From assembly GCA_028689615.1 (NCBI GenBank), contig JAQVCV010000010.1:26412-90411 (forward strand): a DNA stretch of 64,000 nt, given 5' to 3'. The DNA comes from Bacteroidales bacterium. GTDB taxonomy: Bacteria > Bacteroidota > Bacteroidia > Bacteroidales > TTA-H9. A program made the translations under genes and the position numbers. The notes under the pieces are model-generated. The model searched no databases. It saw only the letters and a program-made list of their open reading frames with translations, and was not told the origin of the DNA. Shown here piece after piece: positions 16,590-25,502 of this stretch (within the stretch, counting starts at the first letter, position 1; each line of letters begins with the position of its first letter).

Positions 16590-18062
16590 TTAGTAGGCCC
16601 GGGCAAACACAACTCTGTGAGGCGATGGGTTTCCTGTAAGGATGCATTTCCCTTCTTCCTGTTCGGGTTCGAGCGGAATGAGTCTTATAGTAGCTTTGGT
16701 AAGTTCTTTGATTTTTTGTTCTGTCTCGGGGGTTCCATCCCAATGGGCTTTAACAAAGCCTCCTTCGTCAAGCCTGACGATGAAGTCTTCCCAGGTATCA
16801 GCAGTCTTGGTATTCAATTCGCGGTATTCCTTAGCTCTTTCAAACAGATTGGTTTGGATTTGTTCCAGCAGGTTGATGATATGTTCTTCGAGTTGTTCGA
16901 GCGGCACTATCTCTTTGGTCAGGAGGTCGCGGCGGGCAACTTCAGCAGTCCCATTTTCCAGATCGCGGGGGCCGATAGCTACCCTTACCGGAACGCCTTT
17001 AAATTCGTATTCGTTAAATTTCCATCCGGGTGTATAGGAGTCACGTGTGTCGTATTTCACACTGATTCCTTTGGCTTTTAGGGCATTAATCAACGAATCA
17101 ACTTTTTCGCTAATGGGAGCGAGTTGTTCAATTTTTTTATAGATGGGTACAATAGCCACTTGGATTGGAGCCAGTTTAGGGGGTAAAACAAGGCCGTGAT
17201 CGTCGGAGTGCGACATGATGAGTGCTCCCATCAGGCGGGTGGAAACTCCCCATGAAGTAGCCCAAACATAATCGAGTTGGTTTTCGCGGCTAAGGAATTT
17301 CACATCAAAGGCTTTGGCGAAATTCTGCCCCAGAAAGTGAGATGTTCCCGCCTGAAGCGCCTTGCCATCCTGCATCAATGCTTCAATGCAAAAGGTCTCT
17401 ACTGCCCCTGCAAATCGTTCGTTGGGCGATTTTACCCCTTTTAAAACCGGAACAGCCATCCATTTTTCTGCAAATGTTGCATACACATCAAGCATTTGCC
17501 TGGCCTCCGACAGAGCCTCGTCGGATGTAGCATGAGCTGTATGGCCCTCCTGCCACAGAAATTCGGCAGTGCGAAGAAATAAACGGGTGCGCATCTCCCA
17601 CCTCACAACATTAGCCCATTGGTTTACCAGGATAGGCAAGTCGCGGTATGATTGAATCCAGTTTCGGTAGGTGTCCCAAATTATCGTTTCTGAGGTGGGC
17701 CTCACAATGAGTTCTTCTTCCAGCTTGGCTTCCGGATCAACAACCACACCTTGTCCGTTCGGGTCGTTTTTAAGCCGATAATGCGTTACAACGGCGCACT
17801 CCTTGGCAAAGCCTTCAACATGACTCGCCTCTTTGCTGAAAAACGACTTGGGAATGAAGATAGGAAAGTAGGCATTCACATGACCGGTCTCCTTGAACAT
17901 GGCATCAAGAGCCTGTTGCATCTTTTCCCAAATGGCATAACCATAGGGTTTTATAACCATACAACCCCTAACAGCAGAGTTTTCTGCAAGGTCGGCTTTG
18001 ATTACAAGGTCGTTGTACCATTGCGAATAGTTTTCTTCGCGTGTGGTGAAATTTTTAGCCAT
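16590..18062 (-). CDS. proS: Prolyl-tRNA synthetase, archaeal/eukaryotic type
   Basis: 490 residues, the short form without the bacterial INS editing domain. Class II catalytic motifs: motif 1 region around [16 protein letters not shown] (about 58-73), motif 2 RPTSETIIW with [24 protein letters not shown] nearby, and motif 3 around [24 protein letters not shown]. An anticodon-binding domain follows (VAIVPIYKK), then a C-terminal extension with Cys in GKCILTG, ending ARAY. It charges tRNA-Pro. Probably monocistronic; a -7 box (TACCTTTG, minus strand) lies at 18134-18141. Confidence 0.97.
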   Translation of the reverse strand: MAKNFTTREENYSQWYNDLVIKADLAENSAVRGCMVIKPYGYAIWEKMQQALDAMFKETGHVNAYFPIFIPKSFFSKEASHVEGFAKECAVVTHYRLKNDPNGQGVVVDPEAKLEEELIVRPTSETIIWDTYRNWIQSYRDLPILVNQWANVVRWEMRTRLFLRTAEFLWQEGHTAHATSDEALSEARQMLDVYATFAEKWMAVPVLKGVKSPNERFAGAVETFCIEALMQDGKALQAGTSHFLGQNFAKAFDVKFLSRENQLDYVWATSWGVSTRLMGALIMSHSDDHGLVLPPKLAPIQVAIVPIYKKIEQLAPISEKVDSLINALKAKGISVKYDTRDSYTPGWKFNEYEFKGVPVRVAIGPRDLENGTAEVARRDLLTKEIVPLEQLEEHIINLLEQIQTNLFERAKEYRELNTKTADTWEDFIVRLDEGGFVKAHWDGTPETEQKIKELTKATIRLIPLEPEQEEGKCILTGNPSPHRVVFARAY

Positions 18063-18133
18063 AGCTTATGTTGGTATGAAATTTGGTATTTTCCAGTTAT
18101 TCAGGTGCCTTGAAAACACCCGGATTTAGCCGG

Positions 18134-18141
18134 CAAAGGTA
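18134..18141 (-). promoter_or_regulatory. -7 box (TACCTTTG) for proS
   Basis: On the minus strand this is TACCTTTG, 72 bp upstream of the proS ATG. No -33 TTTG at a proper distance. Confidence 0.5.
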
Positions 18142-18256
18142 ACAAATTTGCTGGAATCGACAGGAGTAAGACGATGCCTATCCGCTCTGGCTCTTTATTC
18201 CAGAATCAATTTGATGCCATCTGCCTTTTTCACGAATTAAACTGGAGGAGTGTCCT

Positions 18257-19804
18257 ATGAAAACCAAATTATTATTTCTGATCGCGGGAGTGGCTTTGTT
18301 CACTTCATGTACATCGGCCTATATGGCGTCTGCCCCTTACGATGATGTTTACTTCATCCCGGGTCAGGCAAACATTAGCTCTGTGGAAAAGGATGCCGAC
18401 ACTCGGGTTGCTTTTCCTTCAAAACGATCATCTGAAAATGATGATCGCCAACAGTTCGACCAGGTTCCCGATAACCGTGATTTTGCCCGTCAGCAGCAAA
18501 GTTATTCTGATTATGAATTGCCTGAAGATGATACAACCGCTCGTCCGATGGTGTCAGATTATAACTATTCCTACGATGACGACTATTACGTTGATAACGA
18601 TTACGATTATTCGGTTCGTATCAAGAGGTTTCATAGGCCGTTCGCAACTGTTAGTTATTACGATGACTTTTATACTGATTATTATTGGTACACCGGCGAT
18701 CCGTGGTATTCGAGCTGGTATTTTGGCCCCCAATTTGGGATGAGCCTTAATTGGGGCTGGGGATCCATTGGCTGGGGATCGCCGTGGTATTCTTCCTGGT
18801 ACAGCCCGTGGTATTCGCCGTGGTATTCACCTTGGTATGGCTACGGGTATAGCAGTTACTGGTTGGGATATCAGCATGGATACTGGAATGGGTACTGGAA
18901 TGGACATTGGAACAACGGTGGGTCTGTGTGGCACGATAACCATTATTATGGACCACGACACAACAGGGGGGCAAGCAATGGAGCCATTTCGTCAGGCATT
19001 GGTAATCATACCGGTAATTCCAGTGGCCTTACTGGCCGAAGGACTGCTGCTTCGCTCAATCAGCGAACTTCAGCAGAGGGTGTAAATCCGGCCACACCCC
19101 GAAACAGCCAGGCTCGCACAGCCGCATCAAAGGCAAACCAGAATCAGAATAGTGTTGCAGATCCTGAAAGTCAAAATCCTGTTGTTTCATTGGAACAGCA
19201 ACGAACAGCTGCTTCTTTGCGTCAGAATCCAAACAGCCGGGCCGACAATCAGTCTGATGTTCAAACCCAGCGAACCCGCGATGCCAATGAGCTTAGCCGC
19301 GCTCGTAATGCTTCTGATCAACAACGCGCAGCCGGAGCTCAGCAGAGGTATGCCAATCCACAGGGAAACGGCGAGAATGGTTATAGATACAGCCGCTACC
19401 GCCGGTCTGCAACAAACAATGGTGATTGGGTGGGTGGTACCACCACTCCTCAAACCCGCACCTACACTGCACCCAGTCAAAACCGGACACGGTCAAGCGA
19501 TGAATATAGCAGACCTTCTTCCTCCCAAACACAAAGCCAAGCAAGGCCTTCGCCAACCCAACGTCAGGGTTATACTGCTCCTCGTTCCGACAACCAGTCA
19601 ACCCGTCCGGCACGTATTCAACAAAACAACACGCAGCCTCAGAACCGCTCCTCTCACCAGGCTGCTCCTACACGTTCTGAGTCTTACAGCACCCCCTCAC
19701 GCTCAAGCAGCCCCTCTTCAGGAAGCTATAGCTCTCCGTCGAGGTCATCTTCGCCGGCTTCATCTGGTAGCAATGGGAGTTCAGGTGGTGGCAGGCGCAG
19801 ATAA
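18257..19804 (+). CDS. Low-complexity Tyr/Trp/Ser-rich lipoprotein
   Basis: 515 residues. The signal peptide MKTKLLFLIAGVALFTSC has a lipobox (LFTSC), so Cys18 should be lipidated. Residues 60-130 are acidic and Tyr-rich (DDDYYVDNDYDY). About 150-230 holds Trp/Tyr/Gly-rich repeats (PWYS units, WNGYWNGHWN). The C-terminal half is a Gln/Asn/Arg/Ser-rich disordered region, and it ends in Ser/Pro runs and GGGRRR. No catalytic domain is visible. It may be a cell-surface or outer-membrane-associated protein. The 34-bp spacing to the FadL-like gene suggests co-transcription. Confidence 0.8.
   Translation: MKTKLLFLIAGVALFTSCTSAYMASAPYDDVYFIPGQANISSVEKDADTRVAFPSKRSSENDDRQQFDQVPDNRDFARQQQSYSDYELPEDDTTARPMVSDYNYSYDDDYYVDNDYDYSVRIKRFHRPFATVSYYDDFYTDYYWYTGDPWYSSWYFGPQFGMSLNWGWGSIGWGSPWYSSWYSPWYSPWYSPWYGYGYSSYWLGYQHGYWNGYWNGHWNNGGSVWHDNHYYGPRHNRGASNGAISSGIGNHTGNSSGLTGRRTAASLNQRTSAEGVNPATPRNSQARTAASKANQNQNSVADPESQNPVVSLEQQRTAASLRQNPNSRADNQSDVQTQRTRDANELSRARNASDQQRAAGAQQRYANPQGNGENGYRYSRYRRSATNNGDWVGGTTTPQTRTYTAPSQNRTRSSDEYSRPSSSQTQSQARPSPTQRQGYTAPRSDNQSTRPARIQQNNTQPQNRSSHQAAPTRSESYSTPSRSSSPSSGSYSSPSRSSSPASSGSNGSSGGGRRR
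18779..18838 (+). repeat. Tandem PWYS-coding repeat in the lipoprotein gene
   Basis: Units of about 12 bp of the form CCGTGGTATTCN repeat, with one diverged copy (CCTGGTACAGC), coding consecutive PWYS/SWYS units. The period and near-identity suggest expansion by slippage or unequal recombination. Confidence 0.75.
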
Positions 19805-19838
19805 AAATGACTCCGAAACTAATTTAAAATTCTAACCT

Positions 19839-21293
19839 ATGAAAAAGATAAATCTCATTGTAGCAGGATTGTTATCGACCACAATGGTGTTGGCTCAAAA
19901 TGCCACAGATGTTTTGAGATATTCAACGGTGAATTATACCGGAACTGCACGTTCTGCCGCTATGGGCAATGCATTTGGTGCTTTAGGTGCCGATTTCTCT
20001 ACCTTAAGTATTAATCCGGCAGGAATAGCTGTTTACAAGACTTCCGAAGCTTTATTCTCTCCCTCTCTGTTTCAGGGAAAAACAACATCAGTGTTTTTTA
20101 ACAAAGGGGGCGAGGATGAAAAATACAACTTCAATATAGCATCAGCCGGGGTTGTATTAACCGGCGACATCCCTAACCGCCTCGAGCAACCCGGGTGGAG
20201 AAACATCCAATTTGGATTTGGTGTCAACCGTCTTGCTAACTACAACAACAGATTGATGATACGTGGATTTAATTCGCAGAATTCGCTTCTTACGTCTTAT
20301 GTTGATTACGCCGACCACTATGGAGTGGCCGATGGATCGCCCGAGGATTTGGCTGTCAGGGCAAATTTGATTTGGTACGATTCAACGGACGGTTATTACC
20401 ACAACGACTTGCCTTGGGGTGGCATTGAACAACTAAAGAGTATTACCACCGAAGGTTATATGAACGAAATGGTTCTTTCAGCCGGGGCCAATTACAACGA
20501 TCGGGTTTATATCGGGGTAACTTTGGGTATTCCTTACTTTAGTTATTACGAGTTAAGCTCTTTTACTGAAACTGATGTAGAAAATCGTAGCGAGTATTTC
20601 AATTCGTTTACATTGCATGAGAGCCTCGAAACCTCTGGTACGGGTGTTAATCTGAAACTTGGGGTGATAGTACGCCCCTCCAATTGGTTAAGGGTTGGCG
20701 CTGCTTACCACACCCCTACTTTCTTTACCAGTGTTCAGGAGACCTACAGTAGTAAAATCGACTCTTATTTTGATAAAGACTACGATGACATGCATGTTTC
20801 GTCGCAGATTGGTGATTATCAATACGATATTACTACTCCGTCAAAACTGATCGGTTCTATGGCATTCATCATTGGGAACGTGGCAACTCTTAGCGCCGAT
20901 TATCAATATGTTGATTATGGGAATGCCCGTATCAGACCAACAGGTGAATTCAGTGATGTGAATGACGCAGTTAGTTATAGCTATAAAGCCCAGAACATTG
21001 TCAGGCTTGGCGCTGAGTATCGCTACGGTCCGTTTAGTTTCAGAGGTGGATTTGGCTTTGCTGATTCTCCTTTCGATCATAAACTGAACGATGGTGAGAA
21101 AATTAATTTATCCGCGGGATTGGGCTACCGCGAAAAGGATTTCTTCGTTGATCTGGCTTACGTTCATTCCAAACAATCAGAAGATTATTATTTGTATCAT
21201 ATTATTGATACAGAGTATTATAATTCTTCTCCGGTTGCCACTTCCGATTTGATTTCGAATAATTTTATGCTTACTTTTGGTTTTAAGTTTTGA
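19839..21293 (+). CDS. OmpP1/FadL/TodX-family outer-membrane transport protein
   Basis: 484 residues. Signal peptide MKKINLIVAGLLSTTMVLAQ. The mature start NATDVLRYSTVNYTGTARSAAMGNAFGALGADFSTLSINPAGIAVY (halves TARSAAMGNAFGALGAD and SINPAGIAVY) is the standard FadL/PorV-like plug-region motif. The rest is a long barrel ending LTFGFKF with a C-terminal aromatic. Family members take up hydrophobic compounds through the outer membrane; PorV is a related T9SS component, but this protein lacks clear evidence for that role. It likely shares a transcript with the upstream lipoprotein. Confidence 0.85.
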   Translation: MKKINLIVAGLLSTTMVLAQNATDVLRYSTVNYTGTARSAAMGNAFGALGADFSTLSINPAGIAVYKTSEALFSPSLFQGKTTSVFFNKGGEDEKYNFNIASAGVVLTGDIPNRLEQPGWRNIQFGFGVNRLANYNNRLMIRGFNSQNSLLTSYVDYADHYGVADGSPEDLAVRANLIWYDSTDGYYHNDLPWGGIEQLKSITTEGYMNEMVLSAGANYNDRVYIGVTLGIPYFSYYELSSFTETDVENRSEYFNSFTLHESLETSGTGVNLKLGVIVRPSNWLRVGAAYHTPTFFTSVQETYSSKIDSYFDKDYDDMHVSSQIGDYQYDITTPSKLIGSMAFIIGNVATLSADYQYVDYGNARIRPTGEFSDVNDAVSYSYKAQNIVRLGAEYRYGPFSFRGGFGFADSPFDHKLNDGEKINLSAGLGYREKDFFVDLAYVHSKQSEDYYLYHIIDTEYYNSSPVATSDLISNNFMLTFGFKF

Positions 21294-21318
21294 TTTTGGT
21301 TTAACATCTCAGAAAAGA

Positions 21319-21347
21319 AAAGAGGCTGTCCGTTGGATAGCCTCTTT
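21319..21347. terminator. Bidirectional terminator between convergent genes
   Basis: AAAGAGGCTGTCC pairs with GGATAGCCTCTTT (one G-T wobble) around a GTT loop. It lies between the FadL-like stop (21293) and the ridA stop (21373). Confidence 0.88.
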
Positions 21348-21372
21348 CATTTGAAAACTTCTGCCAGGTTGT

Positions 21373-21750
21373 TTATCGAACGGCAATACACTCTATTTCA
21401 ACCAAAACACCTAAGGGAAGTTTCACAACACCAAATGCTGCTCTGGCGGGTGGTTCTTGGTTGAAGTAGGTGGCGTAAACTTCATTCATGGCTGCAAAGT
21501 TGGCCATATCGCTAAGCAAGCAGGTGCATTTAACAACATTGCCCAGTGTAAGTCCGGCTTCTTGTAATATGGCTTCCATGTTTTTTAGAACCCTGTCGGT
21601 TTGTTCTTTAATGCCCCCTTCAACAACCTGACCTGTGGAAGGATCAATGGGGATTTGTCCGGATACGAAAAGCATCCCGTTGGCTTCAATAGCTTGGCTG
21701 TAGGGACCTACTGCTTTTGGAGCATTGTTGGTGTGGATGATTTTTTTCAT
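21373..21750 (-). CDS. ridA: RidA-family imine/enamine deaminase
   Basis: 125 residues from the ATG at 21750. Family signature PKAVGPYSQAIEANGMLFVSGQIPIDP (broken at VGPYSQAI and FVSGQIP), with the catalytic Arg in PPARAAFGVVKLP (about Arg106) and Glu in VEIECIA. It hydrolyses reactive enamines such as 2-aminoacrylate released by PLP enzymes. It lies next to the PLP-dependent PabC-like gene, though 48 bp separate them. Confidence 0.95.
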   Translation of the reverse strand: MKKIIHTNNAPKAVGPYSQAIEANGMLFVSGQIPIDPSTGQVVEGGIKEQTDRVLKNMEAILQEAGLTLGNVVKCTCLLSDMANFAAMNEVYATYFNQEPPARAAFGVVKLPLGVLVEIECIAVR

Positions 21751-21797
21751 CTTTTTTTGTTTTAAAATTTCAAACAAAGTTAGCCTTTTGTTTTTTA

Positions 21798-22394
21798 CTA
21801 CAGGCAGATGGTTTGTATGGGTCTGATCTGTAATGGATCAAACCCGAGGAGCGCATTAACGGGAATCCATCCCTGATACAGGCTTAAACTTCTGAGAGTG
21901 ATGTTGGCCTGTACAACAATCTGATTCTTTATAAGCTTGTCTATCATTGTGCCACGAAGAAGAGGGGTGGATGGGGTGTGGTAAATATGGTCTCTTACTA
22001 AAACAATATTGGCATAGCTTAAATCGGTAACCATGTTGTTTTTAACAATCAGGATATCATCACAATCGCCTTTCTGTCCGCGCAAATGCTCCAGATGGGT
22101 TCTGTCGGTGTTTTTGTATGTGTAGTTAATGGAGTTGTCGATCAATACTTTGAGCGATGTAAGGGGCCGTGGTTTGTAGGGTTCTGTTCTGAAATCTGTT
22201 GGTTTGCCATCGTAGTCGATTCTTAATCTGTGTGTTCCCTTTGTTGGCCTGATGTGCTTGTGGATGAACTCACTCACCGAGAATTCGTCTTGAAGAAAGT
22301 GTTCACGCAGAGTGCGGTTGATTCGGGCCTGGTGAAATTCTAGATTTAGTGGTGACCCGTTCTCAATTCTTATAGTTTCAAACCACAGGGACAT
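21798..22394 (-). CDS. pabC: Class IV aminotransferase, aminodeoxychorismate lyase-like
   Basis: 198 residues, shorter than classic PabC (about 270). Features of fold-type IV PLP enzymes: Lys in GKPTDFRTEPYKPRP-region (candidate PLP lysine to be confirmed), DLSYANIVLV (the T/S-N-I substrate-side motif) and TPSTPLLRGTMIDKLI. It would release p-aminobenzoate and pyruvate from aminodeoxychorismate. It overlaps pabB by 17 nt, which strongly supports this pathway assignment. Confidence 0.85.
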   Translation of the reverse strand: MSLWFETIRIENGSPLNLEFHQARINRTLREHFLQDEFSVSEFIHKHIRPTKGTHRLRIDYDGKPTDFRTEPYKPRPLTSLKVLIDNSINYTYKNTDRTHLEHLRGQKGDCDDILIVKNNMVTDLSYANIVLVRDHIYHTPSTPLLRGTMIDKLIKNQIVVQANITLRSLSLYQGWIPVNALLGFDPLQIRPIQTICL

Positions 22395-23376
22395 ATACTT
22401 TCTTGTTTGCTTCTTCGAATTCGCTGTCGATTTCGCTCCTGATTGTTATCCCTCCACCGCTTTTGTAGAAAAATATCCCTTTGTGTGTTTGCTCTAAAAA
22501 TCTGATTAAAACGCAACTATCAACAGTCTGCCCATCGAACACTCCAAACACACCGGTATAATATCCCCGGCTGTGAGATTCTGAATCGAGAATTATCTCA
22601 ACTGTTTTTTCTTTAGGTGCACCACAGATACTTCCTGCAGGGAGAAGCTTGTAAAGTATATCACCTATTTGACCCTGCCAACCTTTCGGAAGTGAGCCAG
22701 ATACTTCTGAACTCATTTGTAGCAATTTTCTCCCTTGTGCTTCAATGGTATCAATGAATTTTGCCCTGCTAACAGCCACTTTTTGGGCAACCTGATTAAG
22801 GTCATTCCTTATCAGGTCGGTTATGGTGTTGTGTTCCGCAATTTCTTTTGGGTTGTTTCGCAGGCTGTGTTCGGCATTGGGAACTGAGGCATCAATGGTC
22901 CCTTTCATTGGAAACGATCTGATGGTGTTGTCATGAATTGTAATAAAAGTTTCTGGGCTGAAACAAATGAAATTGCTTTGATAGAGTACCTGGTATTTTG
23001 AATTCAGTCTTCCAAAAAGGGTTTCAGGAGAATAATTGGTTATTACTCTTGTTGAAATGGTATAGTTTGTCAGGTAGCTGTTCCCGTGGGTCAGGTTTTG
23101 CATAACTGTTTTATACCCTTTCTTATAGTCAGCAAATTTTGACGGCTTAGGATGAAAAACCGGTGCGTCAGGCAGTGCTGCCTGTATAGGCGGTACGATA
23201 CTGGCATTCGGAAAAATGAAATAGAGGCCATTGTTTTGGCATTGACTTAAGGGTAATACAACGGGCTGCTCTGATAAAAAATCAATCAAGAACGCAAATG
23301 GTACTCTTTCTGAACCCAGGAGGTTCATTTTGTTTCTGGCCCATTCGCTTTGAGGTTTGGCAATCCATTTATTCAT
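22378..23376 (-). CDS. pabB: Aminodeoxychorismate synthase component I
   Basis: 332 residues as drawn from 23376; an ATG at 23328 (MNLLGSERVPFAFLIDF) matches the usual family start better and gives 316. Chorismate-binding enzyme motifs: GNSYLTNYT, FPMKGTID (about 178), DLIRNDLNQVA (about 206), SVSGSLPKGWQ, LLPAGSICGAPKEKTVEII (about 260-278), and SRGYYTGVFGVFDG. The N-terminal domain is short. With PabA it converts chorismate and glutamine to aminodeoxychorismate for folate synthesis. A -7 box overlaps the upstream start. Confidence 0.94.
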   Translation of the reverse strand: MNKWIAKPQSEWARNKMNLLGSERVPFAFLIDFLSEQPVVLPLSQCQNNGLYFIFPNASIVPPIQAALPDAPVFHPKPSKFADYKKGYKTVMQNLTHGNSYLTNYTISTRVITNYSPETLFGRLNSKYQVLYQSNFICFSPETFITIHDNTIRSFPMKGTIDASVPNAEHSLRNNPKEIAEHNTITDLIRNDLNQVAQKVAVSRAKFIDTIEAQGRKLLQMSSEVSGSLPKGWQGQIGDILYKLLPAGSICGAPKEKTVEIILDSESHSRGYYTGVFGVFDGQTVDSCVLIRFLEQTHKGIFFYKSGGGITIRSEIDSEFEEANKKVYVPVV

Positions 23377-23380
23377 GGTG

Positions 23381-23388
23381 CAAAGCTA
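23381..23388 (-). promoter_or_regulatory. -7 box (TAGCTTTG) for pabB-pabC
   Basis: An exact TAnnTTTG match on the minus strand, only 5 bp from the ATG at 23376. Transcription would begin at about that codon, which favours the start at 23328, or else a leaderless message. Confidence 0.5.
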
Positions 23389-23420
23389 TGAATTAGTGAA
23401 AATACTTTATGCCCTTTGTT

Positions 23421-23428
23421 TACCTTTG
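23421..23428 (+). promoter_or_regulatory. -7 box (TACCTTTG) for pabA
   Basis: An exact match 16 bp before the pabA ATG at 23444. With the minus-strand box at 23381-23388 it makes a compact divergent promoter region for the pab genes. Confidence 0.55.
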
Positions 23429-23443
23429 CTCAGTTTTTCGTCT

Positions 23444-24013
23444 ATGAAACTATTGGTATTCGATAACCACGATTCATTTACTTACAACCTGGTTCAGATT
23501 ATCAGGGAGTGGGGCAAATGTAGTTATTCTGTGTTGACCAGCGAGAAGTTGATAAACATCGATATCATGGATTTTGATAAGATGCTTGTTTCACCCGGAC
23601 CTGGTCTGCCTTCTGATAACCCAAGGTTAATGGCTGCCATTAAACAAGCTTCGCTTAAAATGCCTGTTTTGGGTGTGTGTCTGGGGCATCAAGCCATAGC
23701 CGAAGCCTTTGGGGGTAAGTTGGTTCGTGCTAAATCAATTTATCACGGTGAGGATTCCCTGGTTGTTGTTGAACCATGTGGTTCGGAGTTGTTTAAAGGC
23801 TTGCCGGGTCGTTTTTCCGTAGGAAGATACCATTCATGGGTAGTTGATCCTCGTTTCCCTTCAGTGGATCTGTCTGTTACAGCACGGACGGAAGATGGAA
23901 CTATTATGGCTCTTCAGCATAAAAAACTTCCCGTTTTTGGCGTCCAGTTTCATCCCGAATCCATCATGACCCCTTTGGGTGCAAAATTGGTTAGAAACTG
24001 GCTGGAACTTTAG
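23444..24013 (+). CDS. pabA: Aminodeoxychorismate/anthranilate synthase component II (glutamine amidotransferase)
   Basis: 189 residues. MKLLVFDNHDSFTYNLVQ is the standard start. Triad of a class I glutaminase: Cys79 in GVCLGHQAIAEAFGG, and His/Glu in VQFHPESIMTPLG near the C-terminus. It supplies ammonia to PabB. Divergent from pabB across about 70 bp, which favours PabA over TrpG. Its 3' end overlaps the convergent symporter gene by 23 bp. Confidence 0.93.
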   Translation: MKLLVFDNHDSFTYNLVQIIREWGKCSYSVLTSEKLINIDIMDFDKMLVSPGPGLPSDNPRLMAAIKQASLKMPVLGVCLGHQAIAEAFGGKLVRAKSIYHGEDSLVVVEPCGSELFKGLPGRFSVGRYHSWVVDPRFPSVDLSVTARTEDGTIMALQHKKLPVFGVQFHPESIMTPLGAKLVRNWLEL

Positions 24014-25502
24014 TCCAATCTCTACTTTGTTGTGGCAGAAGCCACAATCCGAGAAAAGTGAGGAATCCATTTAATAAAAGTAGTTCAAATCCAAATCGAT
24101 ATCCATTTAGCAATTGTTCGGAGTAGCTGTTTATCAAGAAAGTAATAATAGGAGAAACAATTGCAACAACCGGTATTAGTCTGGTTTTTGGCATCCGTTT
24201 GCAAAACAATCCGAAGCTGAACAAACCGAGTAATGGGCCGTATGTATAACCTGCCATAGTGAAAACGGCATTGATTACACTGCTGTTATTTAGTGCTTTA
24301 AATACTACAATGGTTGCCATTACCACCACCGACACAGCTATATGCACCTGATACCGGGTCTTTTTCTGCCTCGGATCTTGTAGTTCTTTAATGTTCATGA
24401 TATCAATACAGAAGGAAGTAGTGAGTGCCGTCATCGCGGAATCTGCACTCGAGAAGGCGGCGGCAATCACCCCAACGATGAATACCATGGCTGCCAATCC
24501 TCCCAGATAGTTCATGGCTAGGAGTGGGTAAAGTGCATCAGTATGAACGTATTGGTTGGTGGCCTGGTTGAGCATGAATCCATGGGAATCAGTAAAATTC
24601 AATCCCATTTGTTGGATGTACAAATACATTAAGGCTCCCATGAACAAGAACAAAAGATTCGCTGGTAAAAGAGTAAGACTAAAGGTAACCATGTTTTTCT
24701 GAGCGTCAGCCAACGACCGGCATGTCAGGTTTTTTTGCATCATATTCTGGTCCAGTCCGGTCATAACAATTGCAATAAAGGCTCCTGACAAAAATTGCTT
24801 GAAGAAATGGTAAGGAGATTTCCAATCCCAGTTAAAGACTGTGGTTAGCTCTGAATCTGATAAACTTTTTACAGCCTGTGGAACTGATAAGTCCATTTTC
24901 CCTAAAAGTATTACTATGGTTAGAGCCACAGCAAGAAGCATGAAAACTGTTTGCAGGGTATCGGTCCACACTATAGTTTTGATTCCGCTGCGGTAAGTAT
25001 ATAACCAAATCAGCAAAATTGTGATAGCAACTGATAATTCAAAGGGGATGTTGTAATGACTAAAAACAGCAATTTGCAAAACCATAGCTGCCAGAAAGAG
25101 TCGGAATGAGGCCCCAATGGTTTGTGAGATCAGGAAAAAAACCGCCCCGGTTTTGTAGGCAGGCCTGCCGAATCGATCACCCAGGTAGGTGTAAATGGAG
25201 ATCAGGCTTCGCTTATAGTAAACCGGCATTAAAACAAACGCAATCACAGCATATCCTGCCAAATACCCGATCACGAGTTGAAAGTATTGAAAACCAATGT
25301 TGCCAACTTCACCAGGAATGGAGATAAGTGTAACACCCGATAGACTTGCTCCAATCATGCCAAATGCAACAAGGTACCAGGGTGACTGGCGGTTGGCTGT
25401 AAAAAATGTCTGATTATCTCCTTTTCCTGCGGTAAATTTGGCAATTAAAAGCAAAAGGCCAAAATACAATGCTATAACTATGAGTATGATATGAGGATTC
25501 AT
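23991..25502 (-). CDS. Sodium:solute symporter (SSS family), possible MurNAc/sugar transporter
   Basis: 503 residues with about 13 transmembrane helices. GMIGASLSGVTLISIPGEVG (halves GASLSGVTLI and SIPGEVG) and RFGRPAYKTGAVFFLISQT are typical of the solute:sodium symporter group common in Bacteroidota. FSSADSAMTALTTSFCID (about 344-361) is the conserved sodium-site helix. The substrate cannot be read from sequence. The 4-nt overlap with the muramidase gene suggests uptake of amino sugars, by analogy with the MurNAc transporter of Tannerella. It converges on pabA. Confidence 0.9.
   Translation of the reverse strand: MNPHIILIVIALYFGLLLLIAKFTAGKGDNQTFFTANRQSPWYLVAFGMIGASLSGVTLISIPGEVGNIGFQYFQLVIGYLAGYAVIAFVLMPVYYKRSLISIYTYLGDRFGRPAYKTGAVFFLISQTIGASFRLFLAAMVLQIAVFSHYNIPFELSVAITILLIWLYTYRSGIKTIVWTDTLQTVFMLLAVALTIVILLGKMDLSVPQAVKSLSDSELTTVFNWDWKSPYHFFKQFLSGAFIAIVMTGLDQNMMQKNLTCRSLADAQKNMVTFSLTLLPANLLFLFMGALMYLYIQQMGLNFTDSHGFMLNQATNQYVHTDALYPLLAMNYLGGLAAMVFIVGVIAAAFSSADSAMTALTTSFCIDIMNIKELQDPRQKKTRYQVHIAVSVVVMATIVVFKALNNSSVINAVFTMAGYTYGPLLGLFSFGLFCKRMPKTRLIPVVAIVSPIITFLINSYSEQLLNGYRFGFELLLLNGFLTFLGLWLLPQQSRDWTKVPASF

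Noticed and set aside
18779..18838. CRISPR-like short repeats in the lipoprotein gene
   Set aside because: The repeats are contiguous, in frame and code PWYS units without spacers, so they are a coding tandem repeat.
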